Assembly (NCBI GenBank): GCA_951813575.1
Contig: OX638375.1
Span: forward strand, 1,054,001-1,118,000
Reading direction: 5' to 3'
DNA length: 64,000 nucleotides
Source: Candidatus Binatia bacterium
GTDB lineage: Bacteria > Desulfobacterota > Binatia > UBA9968 > JAJDTQ01
This document shows, piece by piece, positions 52,208 through 60,543 of the stretch. A model generated the notes under the pieces. The model did not search any database, had not been told where the DNA came from, and worked only from the letters and a program-made list of their open reading frames with translations. A program made the translations under genes and the position numbers. Numbering within the stretch: position 1 is the first letter of the stretch; every line of letters starts with the position of its first letter.

Positions 52208-53983
52208 CTACCGGACATCCAGGCCGTGGCTGCGGCTGAGCTTGTAGAACAAGCTGGCAATGAGCACGGTGCCTACGCTGATGCCCAGGGCGAAGGCGGA
52301 CAGGGTCCCCACCGCGCCGTTCTCCCAGAGCTCCCAGATGACCACGGAGATCACCTCCGAACCGGGGCTGTAGAGCAGCAGTGCAACGGACAGCTCCCGG
52401 ATGGTGATGAGGAAGATGTAGATCCACCCGGCGAACAGGGCCGGCATCATCAGCGGTATCATGATCTTGCGGGCCACGTTGCCCCAGCTCGCGCCGCTGG
52501 TGGTGGCGCTTTCCTCCAGCTCCTTGTGGATGCCGATGAGACCCGCGTGGCTGAACCTCATGGCGTAGGGAAGGTAGCGGGCGGAGAAGGCGATGACCAT
52601 GATCCAGATGGTGCCGTAGACCGGAATCGGAACCGTAAGGTAGGTCTGCAGCACGGCGACTCCCATGACGATGCCGGGAAACACCAGCGGAATCATCGTC
52701 AGCCGGTCCAGAGTCCAGCGCCACTTGATGGCGGAGCGCGTCACCAGCCAGGCGGTGATGAACGCCACGCCCACGCAGGCGGTGGCGGAAACGATGCTGA
52801 TGGTGAGGTTGTTCATGATGGAGCGCAGGATCTTGTCGTCGCTGAACGCCTCCACGTAGTTGTTGAACGTGAACAGGGAAAGGGCCTCCCACGAGGGCAC
52901 GATCAGATAGGGCATGAAGCTCGCCCAGATGAGCGCGGTCAGCGGCAGAAGCTGGAGCGCCGGCAGGCCCAGCAGGGCCAGGCCGCCCAGCCAGCGCCAC
53001 CGGCCCAGGTCCTTGCGCCGGGGCTGAAACCCCTTGCCGGTAATGGTGGTGAACCGGTGCGCGTGCTGGGTGACGCGATAGTACGGCCACAGACACAGCC
53101 CGACCACGCCGATGAGAAGCACGGAATAGGCGCTGGCGTTGCCGTACTCGGGTATGTAGCCCTCGCTCAGCTCAAGGTAGATCTGGGTCGTCATGACCTC
53201 GATGCCCGCGGGAAGGCCTACCAAGGCCGGGATCTCGAAGGCTTCCAGGCTGCGGATGAACGTGAGGATCAGCACCGACAGCACGCTGGGCGTGGCCATG
53301 GGGAAGGTGACCTTCCAGAACACCTGCCAATCCGTGCTCCCGGCCACCACCGCGGCTTCCTCCAGGGACGGGTCCATGGACCGGAACGGCGTCGCCATGA
53401 GGAGGAAGACGATGGGCGTCCACAGGAACCCTTCCACCAGCACCATGCCGCTCATGGAAAAAATGTCGAAGATCGGGCCGTACCCAATGAGCCACTTCAC
53501 GGACAGGTTGATGAATCCGGCCTCCGGCCCCAGCAGCAGTATCCAGCCGATCACCTTGATGAGCCCGGGCACGGCGAAAGACACGAAGGCCGCCACGTAG
53601 GCCACCATGCGGAACGGCGCGTTGGTCCGCTCCGCCAGCCACGCCATCACCGTTCCGAACAACAGCGCCCAGAACGCGCTCCCAACGGAGAACACCAGGG
53701 AGTTCCAGACCAGGGTTTCGAACTGCGCCAGGGACTCGAATATGTTGAAGAAATTATGAAAGGTGAGGCCGATGATCCCGGAGTCCATGGAAGGCACGAA
53801 GCTCGTGTAAATGATGAACACGAGTGGCGGAACGACGAGATACAGCAACGCAAGCGCGCAGGGGATGAACAACCAGAGCGGATAGTCGCGGCCCTGCCTG
53901 CTCGGACGGAAGATGTCGAGAAACGTCCTGGAACCACCGGTGGCCGTTCCGGACCCATCAAGAGCTGCCTGGTCTCTACTCAA
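52208..53983 (-). CDS. Fused double-permease of an iron/polyamine-type ABC importer (second system)
   Basis: A 591-residue protein with about twelve helices and two permease domains, each with an EAA-type loop (LEEAAVVAGSTDWQVFWKVT and LEESATTSGASWGNVARKIM). It is analogous to the permease at 35.5 kb. Its solute receptor lies upstream at 54136-55179, with a strong hairpin between them. No ATPase is adjacent; the only one in the window is at 27.4 kb. Confidence 0.87.
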   Translation of the reverse strand: MSRDQAALDGSGTATGGSRTFLDIFRPSRQGRDYPLWLFIPCALALLYLVVPPLVFIIYTSFVPSMDSGIIGLTFHNFFNIFESLAQFETLVWNSLVFSVGSAFWALLFGTVMAWLAERTNAPFRMVAYVAAFVSFAVPGLIKVIGWILLLGPEAGFINLSVKWLIGYGPIFDIFSMSGMVLVEGFLWTPIVFLLMATPFRSMDPSLEEAAVVAGSTDWQVFWKVTFPMATPSVLSVLILTFIRSLEAFEIPALVGLPAGIEVMTTQIYLELSEGYIPEYGNASAYSVLLIGVVGLCLWPYYRVTQHAHRFTTITGKGFQPRRKDLGRWRWLGGLALLGLPALQLLPLTALIWASFMPYLIVPSWEALSLFTFNNYVEAFSDDKILRSIMNNLTISIVSATACVGVAFITAWLVTRSAIKWRWTLDRLTMIPLVFPGIVMGVAVLQTYLTVPIPVYGTIWIMVIAFSARYLPYAMRFSHAGLIGIHKELEESATTSGASWGNVARKIMIPLMMPALFAGWIYIFLITIRELSVALLLYSPGSEVISVVIWELWENGAVGTLSAFALGISVGTVLIASLFYKLSRSHGLDVR

Positions 53984-54040
53984 ATGCCGAACTCCTCGAC
54001 CGGCCTGTACGCGCCATTCCGGTCATCCGCACCCAGCGCA

Positions 54041-54073
54041 ACACGGGGGCAGGTCCGTGCCCTGCCCCCGTGT
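54041..54073 (-). terminator. Strong hairpin between receptor and permease genes
   Basis: ACACGGGGGCAGG (54041-54053) pairs perfectly with CCTGCCCCCGTGT (54061-54073) over 13 bases with a 7-base loop. There is no T-run after it in the leftward direction. It is placed where a partial stop or 3'-end protector would keep receptor transcripts above permease transcripts. Confidence 0.65.
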
Positions 54074-54135
54074 ATTACGTTGTCACAATGGTTCGAGACT
54101 CAACGATCCCGGAACGAACGGATCCGCGGGAACCG

Positions 54136-55179
54136 TCAACCCCTGCGGCCGATGGCACGGAGCAGCTTGTTCCACTCCTTGAGCTTCTTGTTGTACTGCG
54201 ACGCGCTCAAGCCCCTTTCGGGATACACGCGCTTGAACGGGTAGTCCTTCCACGCCATGCCGTAGTAGAACTTCTGCAGGATCTGCTGTCCCTCGTTCAG
54301 GACGAAGTTGATCAGCAGCAGCGCGGCATGGGGATGTGGCGCATTGCGGAACAACGAGGAGCCTCCGGCGTTGGTCGGGACTTCGTCCAGGGCGTTCCAT
54401 CCCAGCGGCGCCCCCTCGTTGATCTTCACCAGCGCGTGGTTGCGGAAGACCGAGGGCGAGGCCAGGAACTCGCCCGAGATGATCAGGTCGCGGGTGGCCG
54501 TGCCCGAGATCTTCGCGAGCTTGAACTCCTGCGCCTTGAGCTTCTCGACGTATTCGCGCCCCTTGACCTTGAGCATGGTTCCGATCATCCGGTCGCCGGT
54601 GCTCAGAATGCTCATGACGATCTTGCCCTTGAGGGCCGGGTTCAGGAGGTCGTCGAAGCTCTTGGGCGCCTGTTCCTTGGACAGCTTCTTGGTGTTGTAG
54701 CCCAGCCCGATAAAGGACTCGCGGTCCGTGACCCACCACACGCCGCCGCTCTTGGCCTTGATTTGGTGCTCATCCGGCCATCTCTTATGCTCCGGGCTGG
54801 TGTAGGGCATGGTGATCTTCGCCTCGCGGAACAACTGCATGATCCCGGGCGTGGTCTCGGTGGCGTCCGCGAGGTGTTTCCCGGCCTTGGCTTCGGCAAA
54901 GGCCTTCGACGAGATGTCCTTGCTGCCGGCCCGGTAGACCTCGATCTTCACATCCGGATACTTCTTGGCGAACTCCGCCTTGATGGTCTTCCAGGACTTG
55001 CCGCCCAGCGAGGTGTACCAGACCACCTTGCCTTCCTTCTTGGCGCCCTCGTGCAACATCTTCTCGTAGTCCGCCGCGGGCCCGCTGTAATTGGCCAGCT
55101 TCTTGAGAGTATCACTTTGGCCCCACGCCGCGGACACTGTCAGAAAGATTAGCGCGACGGTCAAGTATAGTGCCTTCAT
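54136..55179 (-). CDS. Periplasmic solute-binding protein, iron(III)-type
   Basis: A 347-residue receptor with a signal peptide ending near AAWG-Q at residue 20. The extracellular solute-binding fold follows (KKEGKVVWYTSLGGKSW), typical of FbpA-like receptors. GAGAGGAGGACA precedes ATG 55179. It is upstream of the fused permease and the MetE-like gene. Ligand unknown. Confidence 0.85.
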   Translation of the reverse strand: MKALYLTVALIFLTVSAAWGQSDTLKKLANYSGPAADYEKMLHEGAKKEGKVVWYTSLGGKSWKTIKAEFAKKYPDVKIEVYRAGSKDISSKAFAEAKAGKHLADATETTPGIMQLFREAKITMPYTSPEHKRWPDEHQIKAKSGGVWWVTDRESFIGLGYNTKKLSKEQAPKSFDDLLNPALKGKIVMSILSTGDRMIGTMLKVKGREYVEKLKAQEFKLAKISGTATRDLIISGEFLASPSVFRNHALVKINEGAPLGWNALDEVPTNAGGSSLFRNAPHPHAALLLINFVLNEGQQILQKFYYGMAWKDYPFKRVYPERGLSASQYNKKLKEWNKLLRAIGRRG

Positions 55180-55403
55180 AAGGATGTCCTCCTCTCGGGT
55201 TTGCTCCTGCGGAAGCCTGGCGCATGCGGGCATCGAAAGAACGGCATCCCGCCCTCCTGCGCGTTTAACGCCCTTCTAGGGCACGGACACGCGGCTTGTC
55301 AAACGGAAAGCATTGCGCGAAGATGGCCGTGCTCCCGGGCTTGTCCGGTTCTCTCGTCGAACAGACGCCGGCTTCCGGTCGTCTGCCGCAAGGGCTTGAA
55401 GGG

Positions 55404-56198
55404 ATGCGTAGAGGACGCCTCATAGCGGTACCATTCGCTCTTCTCCTTCTCCTCTGGCATAGCGCGCTTCTCGGCGCATGCAAGGAGGAGAGCTTCGCGA
55501 GCCGCTTCCTCCGCCCGGCGTACGCCGCAACGCCCGACGCCACCCTGCACTACTTCGGCCACAGCTTCTTCCAACTCGTCACCAGCCGGGGCACGCGGAT
55601 CGTGATGGATCCACTGGCGCCGGGCTGGTACCCCGTGCCCGACGTCTCCGCGCACGCCGTCACCATCGGCAGGGAACATCAGAACCACAACTGGATACCC
55701 ATCGTGCGCGGCCGGCCGCTGATCCTCCGGGGTCTCCGGGAAATGGAGTACACGTACGAGTGGAACCAGGTGAGGACAACGGTGAAGGATGTGCTTGTGC
55801 AGAGCGTGCCCATCTACGTGAGCCGCCCGGACGGCGACCTCTTCAAGGGCGCGGCGTTCACATACGATCTCGGCCGGCTGTGCGTCGCGCACCTGGGCGA
55901 CCTGAGCCACAAGCTCACCCCCAAGCTGCTGAAGCAGTTCGGCAAAGTGGACGTCGCGCTGGTGCCCATCGGCGGCCGCACCACCATGGGGCCCCATACC
56001 GCCCGGGAGGTGGTGGAACAGCTCAAACCCAAGATGGCCATCCCCATGCACTACCGCGACGATCTCGAACGTGTGCGGATCTTCAGCGAAGGTTTCCCCA
56101 CGCGGACCGTGCCGGACGGCTCGCTGGCCATCAGCAAGGCGGCTTTGCCCCGGAAGACGGAGATCGTCGTGCTCGGCTACCGTGGCGGCCCCTTCTGA
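55404..56198 (+). CDS. Lipoprotein with metallo-beta-lactamase-like (UlaG-type) fold
   Basis: A 264-residue protein with a lipoprotein signal (LLGAC, so Cys about residue 25) when ATG 55404 is used. The fold resembles UlaG/YcjY-type MBL proteins (LHYFGHSFFQLVTSRGTRIV, then LGDLSHKLT and MHYRDD). The usual HxHxDH is replaced by EHQNHN, with Asn where Asp is expected, so metal binding may be altered. An open frame extends upstream to 55296. Confidence 0.72.
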   Translation: MRRGRLIAVPFALLLLLWHSALLGACKEESFASRFLRPAYAATPDATLHYFGHSFFQLVTSRGTRIVMDPLAPGWYPVPDVSAHAVTIGREHQNHNWIPIVRGRPLILRGLREMEYTYEWNQVRTTVKDVLVQSVPIYVSRPDGDLFKGAAFTYDLGRLCVAHLGDLSHKLTPKLLKQFGKVDVALVPIGGRTTMGPHTAREVVEQLKPKMAIPMHYRDDLERVRIFSEGFPTRTVPDGSLAISKAALPRKTEIVVLGYRGGPF

Positions 56199-56208
56199 GA
56201 TTTTCCGG

Positions 56209-56238
56209 TTGACTGCCGAATCCTTTCCATCCTATTTT
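56209..56238 (+). promoter_or_regulatory. Sigma-70-type promoter for the TRAP-TAXI genes
   Basis: TTGACT at 56209-56214 and TATTTT at 56233-56238 are separated by 18 bases, 80 bases before the first TAXI gene and just after the MBL stop. Confidence 0.45.
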
Positions 56239-56317
56239 ACGCGGATTCGTCGGGGCACCCTTTGGCAATCACCGTGCGCCGTCCCGTCGCGTACTAACCA
56301 AGTCAGGAGGAACTTGC

Positions 56318-57301
56318 ATGAGAAGTCCGAGACTCAAGGGGTTATGGGTTGCGGTCGCGGTGGCGGCCATGGCGTGGGCCGCGGGCCCGCAGCGGGCCAC
56401 CGCTGCGGAGATGCCGAAAAGCCTGGAGATCGGCGGCGCCAGCATAGGCGGAGCCTTCTACGTGGTGGCGGGCGGCGTGGCCAAGCTGCTGGAAGCGCAG
56501 ATGAAGATCCCGGTAACCGCGGCGGTTACCGAGGGTTCGCGCGAGAACGTGCGCCTCATCGACCGCAAGCAGATCTTCATGGGCGTCATCGCGTCGAACA
56601 ACTCGTACCCGGCGTACCACGGGGTCCTGACCTTCAAGAAGAAACACCCGTTGGCCCTGGTCATGGGCCTTTACCCCAACGCCTTCACGCTTCACACCCT
56701 GCCCGGCAGTCCCATCAACTCGTTCGCCGACCTCAAGGGCAACCGCGTGGGCGTGGGCACCGGCCGGACCTGGGACGCCTTCATGGTGCCGTTGATGAAA
56801 GCCCACGGCCTGACCTACAAGAAGGACTTCAAGCCCGTGTACGCGGGAATGAGCGACCTCTACACGCAGCTCGGCGACGGCAACATCGTGGCCATGCCCA
56901 CCATGGTTTCCGGGCTGAGCCCGATCCCCGCGGCGCTGCGCCTGCATGCCGAAAAGGGCGCCAGGTACCTGCCGCCGGAGCCTCAGGCGGTCGACAAGAT
57001 GGTCAAGCAGTTTCCGTACATGACGCGGCAGACCATTCCGGCGAACACGCCCACCTTCGAGAAGGCCGTCGAGACTTTCGACATCGGCGGCCCCCTGCTC
57101 ACCGTCCGGGCGGACGCCGACGAGGAGCTGGTCTACAATGTCCTCAAGATGATTCACCAGAACCTCGACAAGCTGGCGGAGGACGTGCGCTACTTCAAGT
57201 ACGCCCAGCTCAATCCGGCGGTACTCACCACCCAGATCGGCGTTCCGTATCATCCGGGGGCGGTGCGCTACTGGAAGGAAGCCGGCCTCTGGAAGAAGTA
57301 G
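56318..57301 (+). CDS. TRAP transporter TAXI-family solute receptor (1)
   Basis: A 327-residue periplasmic receptor with a signal peptide ending about residue 29 (ATAAE). The mature protein begins SLEIGGASIGGAFYVVAGGV, and FADLKGNRVGVGTGRTWDAF is the hinge region of TAXI proteins. It is followed by a near paralogue and the fused permease, and would deliver an organic acid-type ligand. AGGAGG precedes the start. Confidence 0.9.
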   Translation: MRSPRLKGLWVAVAVAAMAWAAGPQRATAAEMPKSLEIGGASIGGAFYVVAGGVAKLLEAQMKIPVTAAVTEGSRENVRLIDRKQIFMGVIASNNSYPAYHGVLTFKKKHPLALVMGLYPNAFTLHTLPGSPINSFADLKGNRVGVGTGRTWDAFMVPLMKAHGLTYKKDFKPVYAGMSDLYTQLGDGNIVAMPTMVSGLSPIPAALRLHAEKGARYLPPEPQAVDKMVKQFPYMTRQTIPANTPTFEKAVETFDIGGPLLTVRADADEELVYNVLKMIHQNLDKLAEDVRYFKYAQLNPAVLTTQIGVPYHPGAVRYWKEAGLWKK

Positions 57302-57314
57302 GCCGCATCCGAAC

Positions 57315-57385
57315 CCGAGCCTAGCGGGGCAGGCGGACCGGAGGCGCGCCGGACGGTACGTCTCCGGTCCGTTGCCCCGCCTCGG
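57315..57385 (+). repeat. Long GC-rich hairpin between the two TAXI genes
   Basis: GCGGGGCAGGCGGACCGGAG (57324-57343) pairs with CTCCGGTCCGTTGCCCCGC (57362-57380) with one bulge and one mismatch, extended outward by CCGAG (57315-57319) and CTCGG (57381-57385). It could act as a partial terminator or RNA-protecting structure between the genes. Confidence 0.65.
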
Positions 57386-57410
57386 AAACGAACTCCTGAG
57401 GAGGTAAGCC

Positions 57411-58391
57411 ATGAAGCGTCCAGGACTCAAGGGTTTGCTGGCGGCGGTGCTGGTAGCCGCCGTGGCATGGGCGTCCGGTCCCCAGCCGGCGACCGCGCAG
57501 AACTTGCCAGCCAGCCTGGAGGTGGGCGGCGCCAGCATCGGCGGCGGATTCTACGTCATGGCCGGAGGCATCGCCAAGCTGCTTGAGGACAAGCTCAAGA
57601 TCCCGGTGACCGCAGCGGTGACCGAGGGCTCACGCGAGAACATCCGTTTGATTGACCGCAAGCAGATCTTCATGGGGATCATATCCTCGAACAACGGCTA
57701 TCCCGGCTACCATGGGCTCAAGGGCTTCGACAAGAAACACCCCATCGCACCGATCCTGGGCCTGTACCCGCACTCCTTCGCCTACATGACCCTCCCCGAC
57801 AGCCCGGTCCGCAAGTTTGCGGACCTCAAGGGCAACCGGGTGGGCGTGGGCACCGGCCGGACCTGGGACGCGTTCCTGAAGCCCCTGTACAAGGCCCACG
57901 GCCTCACCTACAAGGACATCAAGCCCGTTTACGCGGGCATGAGCGACCTGTACACGCAACTCGGCGACGGCATCATCGTGGCGACGCCGGGCATCGTGGC
58001 CGGCCTGAGCCCGATCCCCGGAGCGTTGCGGCTCCACGCCGAGAAGGGCGCGGCCTACTTCGGGCCCGAGCCGCAAGCGGTCGAGAAGGTCCTGAAGGAA
58101 CTGCCCTACATGGCGCGGATCCGCATTTCCAAGGACACCCCGACCTTCGACAAGGACATCGACACCGTGGACATCGGCGGCCCGCATGTCTACGTCCGGG
58201 CAGACGCGGACGCGGAGTTGGTCTACAAGGTCACCAAGCTGATCCACGCGAACTTCGATGGCATGGCCGCTGAAGTGCGTTACTTCAAGTATGCCCAGGC
58301 CAACCCGGCGGTGCTGACCAAGGACATCAACGTGCCCTTCCATCCCGGCGCCGTGCGCTACTGGAAGGAGGCCGGGCTCTGGAAGCCATAG
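57411..58391 (+). CDS. TRAP transporter TAXI-family solute receptor (2)
   Basis: A 326-residue receptor closely similar to the preceding one: SLEVGGASIGGGFYVMAGG at the mature N-terminus, and the shared FADLKGNRVGVGTGRTWDAF segment. The two differ in scattered positions throughout, so this is an old duplication, not a recent copy. GAGGAGG precedes the start. The permease follows immediately. Confidence 0.9.
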   Translation: MKRPGLKGLLAAVLVAAVAWASGPQPATAQNLPASLEVGGASIGGGFYVMAGGIAKLLEDKLKIPVTAAVTEGSRENIRLIDRKQIFMGIISSNNGYPGYHGLKGFDKKHPIAPILGLYPHSFAYMTLPDSPVRKFADLKGNRVGVGTGRTWDAFLKPLYKAHGLTYKDIKPVYAGMSDLYTQLGDGIIVATPGIVAGLSPIPGALRLHAEKGAAYFGPEPQAVEKVLKELPYMARIRISKDTPTFDKDIDTVDIGGPHVYVRADADAELVYKVTKLIHANFDGMAAEVRYFKYAQANPAVLTKDINVPFHPGAVRYWKEAGLWKP

Positions 58392-58408
58392 GCCGCAACA
58401 TCACTCGG

Positions 58409-60289
58409 TTGCTGGCAATCGGACTGTCGGCGTACGCTGTTTATAACGCCTTCAGTCCGTTGCCGCCCCTTCAGGAACGCAGCCTGTTCCTGCTGGTGCT
58501 GTTCGCGCTGGTGTTCCTCACCCAGGCAACGGAACGCGAGCGGCCCGCCCAGGTGGCGGTGGATCTTTTCTGGCTGGCGCTCAGCATGGCGACCTTCGGG
58601 TACGTGTTCATCGAGCACGAGGAGATCGCCTTCAAGTCGGGAATCGTTACCCAGACCGATCTGGTGCTGGGAATCGTATGCGTGTTCGTGGTGCTCGAGG
58701 CCACCCGCCGCATCGTCGGCTGGGCCCTGGTGGTCACCGCGCTGGTGTTCCTGGTCTACGTCTTCTACGGCCAGCACCTGCCCCGTTGGGTGGGAGGCCA
58801 CGGCGGCTTTGACCTGGACCGCATCGTCACCACGGTCTACCTGTCCGGCAACGGCGTCTTCGGCGTCGCCACCTACATCACCTTCAAGTTCGTGTTCCTC
58901 TTCGTGATGTTCGGCAAGCTACTGGAAGCCACCGGCGCGTTGGCGTTCATCATGGAGTTCACCCGCTCGCTGGTGGGAAGATACCGCGGCGGCCCGGCCA
59001 TGATGGCCGTGGTCTCCAGCGGCATGATGGGATCGGTGAGCGGCAGCGCGGTGGCCAACGTCATGGTCACGGGCTCCATCACCATCCCGCTCATGAAGCG
59101 CGTGGGCTTTCAGCCCCACGTGGCGGGCGCCGTGGAGGCGGCCGCCTCCACCGGAGGACAGTTCATGCCGCCGGTCATGGGGGCCGCGGCCTTTCTCATG
59201 ATGCAGTTCCTGGCGGTGGACTATCTCCAGATCGTCAAGGCCGCCTTCATCCCGGCGGTGCTGTACTTCATCGGCGTGCTTGCGGGGGTCTACTTCTATG
59301 CCCTGCGCTCCGGGCTCACCGGCTTGCCGCCGAACGAGTTGCCCAGGGTCAGGGAAGTGATACGCGAGCCTCAGGGGCTGACGTTCATCGCCGGCATCGG
59401 CCTGCTCATCGTGCTGTTGCTGCTGCGGATGTCGCCGGTCCAGGCGGTGTTGCGGGCCATGGCCGTGATTGCGGTGCTGGGCGTGGGCATCTCCGCCATC
59501 ACCCTGTTCTTCCAGGACCGCGGCCGTTTCGTCTCGGCCGTCCCGGGCGGAGCCTTGACCGCCGTCAAGAAAGGCATCCAGGTTTTCGAAGGCACCGGCC
59601 GGGACTTCGTCACCCTGGGCACCGCGGTGGCCTGCGTCGGCATCATCATGGGCACCATCCTGATGACCGGCCTCGCCACGCGCTTCTCCGGTCTCGTGAT
59701 CGGCATGGCGGGCGGCGACCTCACGCTGATCCTGCTGCTGACCATGTTCGCCTCCATGATCCTGGGAATGGGACTGCCCACGAGCATCGCCTACATCATC
59801 CTCGCGCTGATGGTGGCGCCCGTGCTCATCAAGGTCGGCGTGTGGCCCATGGCCGCGCATCTGTTCATCTTCTTCTCCGGCATGTTGTCGATGGTGACGC
59901 CACCCGTGGCCCTGGCCGCCTATGCCGGCGCCACCGTGGCGGGCAGCGACTTCTGGCGCACCAGTCTGTTCGCCGGCCTGATCTCGTTGCCCGTGTACAT
60001 ACTCCCCTACGCCTTCGTGTTCGGCACACCGCTGCTGATGCGGGGCCATCCCGTGGACATCATCCTGACCACGGCCACGGCGGTCGCGGGGGTGATCCTC
60101 AACGCCTACGCGCTGGTAGGCGACTTCAAGGATCGTACCGAGGCGCTTGAGCGGATCGTCGTGTTCGCGGCCGCCATCATGCTCATCGCCCCGGGCGCCA
60201 TGACCGACATCGTCGGCTTGGTGCTGGCCGTGGCCGGCCTGGCCCGGCCGGTGGTGCGCCGCGTCGCCATGGCCAACGCCACCGGTTGA
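58409..60289 (+). CDS. TRAP transporter fused DctQM-type permease
   Basis: A 626-residue membrane protein: about four helices of the small subunit, then the twelve-helix large subunit, as in TAXI-linked fused permeases. SGSAVANVMVTGSITIPLMK and MGLPTSIAYIILALMVAPVL are typical of the large subunit. The start is uncertain: TTG 58409 is given here, but CTG 58379, in frame, lies seven bases after a perfect AAGGAGG and overlaps the stop of the receptor gene. No ATG is available. Confidence 0.88.
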   Translation: MLAIGLSAYAVYNAFSPLPPLQERSLFLLVLFALVFLTQATERERPAQVAVDLFWLALSMATFGYVFIEHEEIAFKSGIVTQTDLVLGIVCVFVVLEATRRIVGWALVVTALVFLVYVFYGQHLPRWVGGHGGFDLDRIVTTVYLSGNGVFGVATYITFKFVFLFVMFGKLLEATGALAFIMEFTRSLVGRYRGGPAMMAVVSSGMMGSVSGSAVANVMVTGSITIPLMKRVGFQPHVAGAVEAAASTGGQFMPPVMGAAAFLMMQFLAVDYLQIVKAAFIPAVLYFIGVLAGVYFYALRSGLTGLPPNELPRVREVIREPQGLTFIAGIGLLIVLLLLRMSPVQAVLRAMAVIAVLGVGISAITLFFQDRGRFVSAVPGGALTAVKKGIQVFEGTGRDFVTLGTAVACVGIIMGTILMTGLATRFSGLVIGMAGGDLTLILLLTMFASMILGMGLPTSIAYIILALMVAPVLIKVGVWPMAAHLFIFFSGMLSMVTPPVALAAYAGATVAGSDFWRTSLFAGLISLPVYILPYAFVFGTPLLMRGHPVDIILTTATAVAGVILNAYALVGDFKDRTEALERIVVFAAAIMLIAPGAMTDIVGLVLAVAGLARPVVRRVAMANATG

Positions 60290-60378
60290 TCCACGGCCCG
60301 TCGAAGCAGCGGATGGCAGCGCCGGTTAAAGGCCACTGACCGACCCCTTTCCAAAACGGTATGGCCGGCGCGGCTCGA

Positions 60379-60543
60379 CTAGTGGCATGTAACGTCCAAT
60401 ACGAGACCAAGATGCGCAGGATTTTTCGTTGTCGGCAAGGCGCGATGACGAGCAGTGGCGGGTACCACGCGAGGAAGAGCAACGCGGCCGACAGCGAAAA
60501 AGACCAGCAGATTGGTCTCGTATTGGACGTTACATGCCACTAA
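60379..60543 (+). mobile_element. Palindromic MITE-like element, copy C (165 bp) with unrelated arms
   Basis: Arms 60379-60410 and 60512-60543 are reverse complements at 31 of 32 positions; the outermost base of the right arm is A, giving CTAA instead of CTAG. The core (60411-60511) is the same length as in copy B and matches at 93 of 101 positions, including the TTTTTCGTTGTCGGC stem and the GTGG-CGGGTA-CCAC hairpin. The arms, outside CTAG, match those of copy B at only 11 of 28 positions, which is close to chance. Confidence 0.85.

Noticed and set aside
51905..54244. A 779-codon open frame on the + strand
   Set aside because: Antisense to the second permease and the MetE-like gene; composition is dominated by His, Gln, Gly and Arg with no recognisable motif.
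60361..60543. A short frame through element copy C with similar frames in copies A and B (MRRIFRCRQGAM-like)
   Set aside because: Between copies most codon-changing differences are non-synonymous and fall in loops or wobble positions, so the similarity reflects structure, not a protein.
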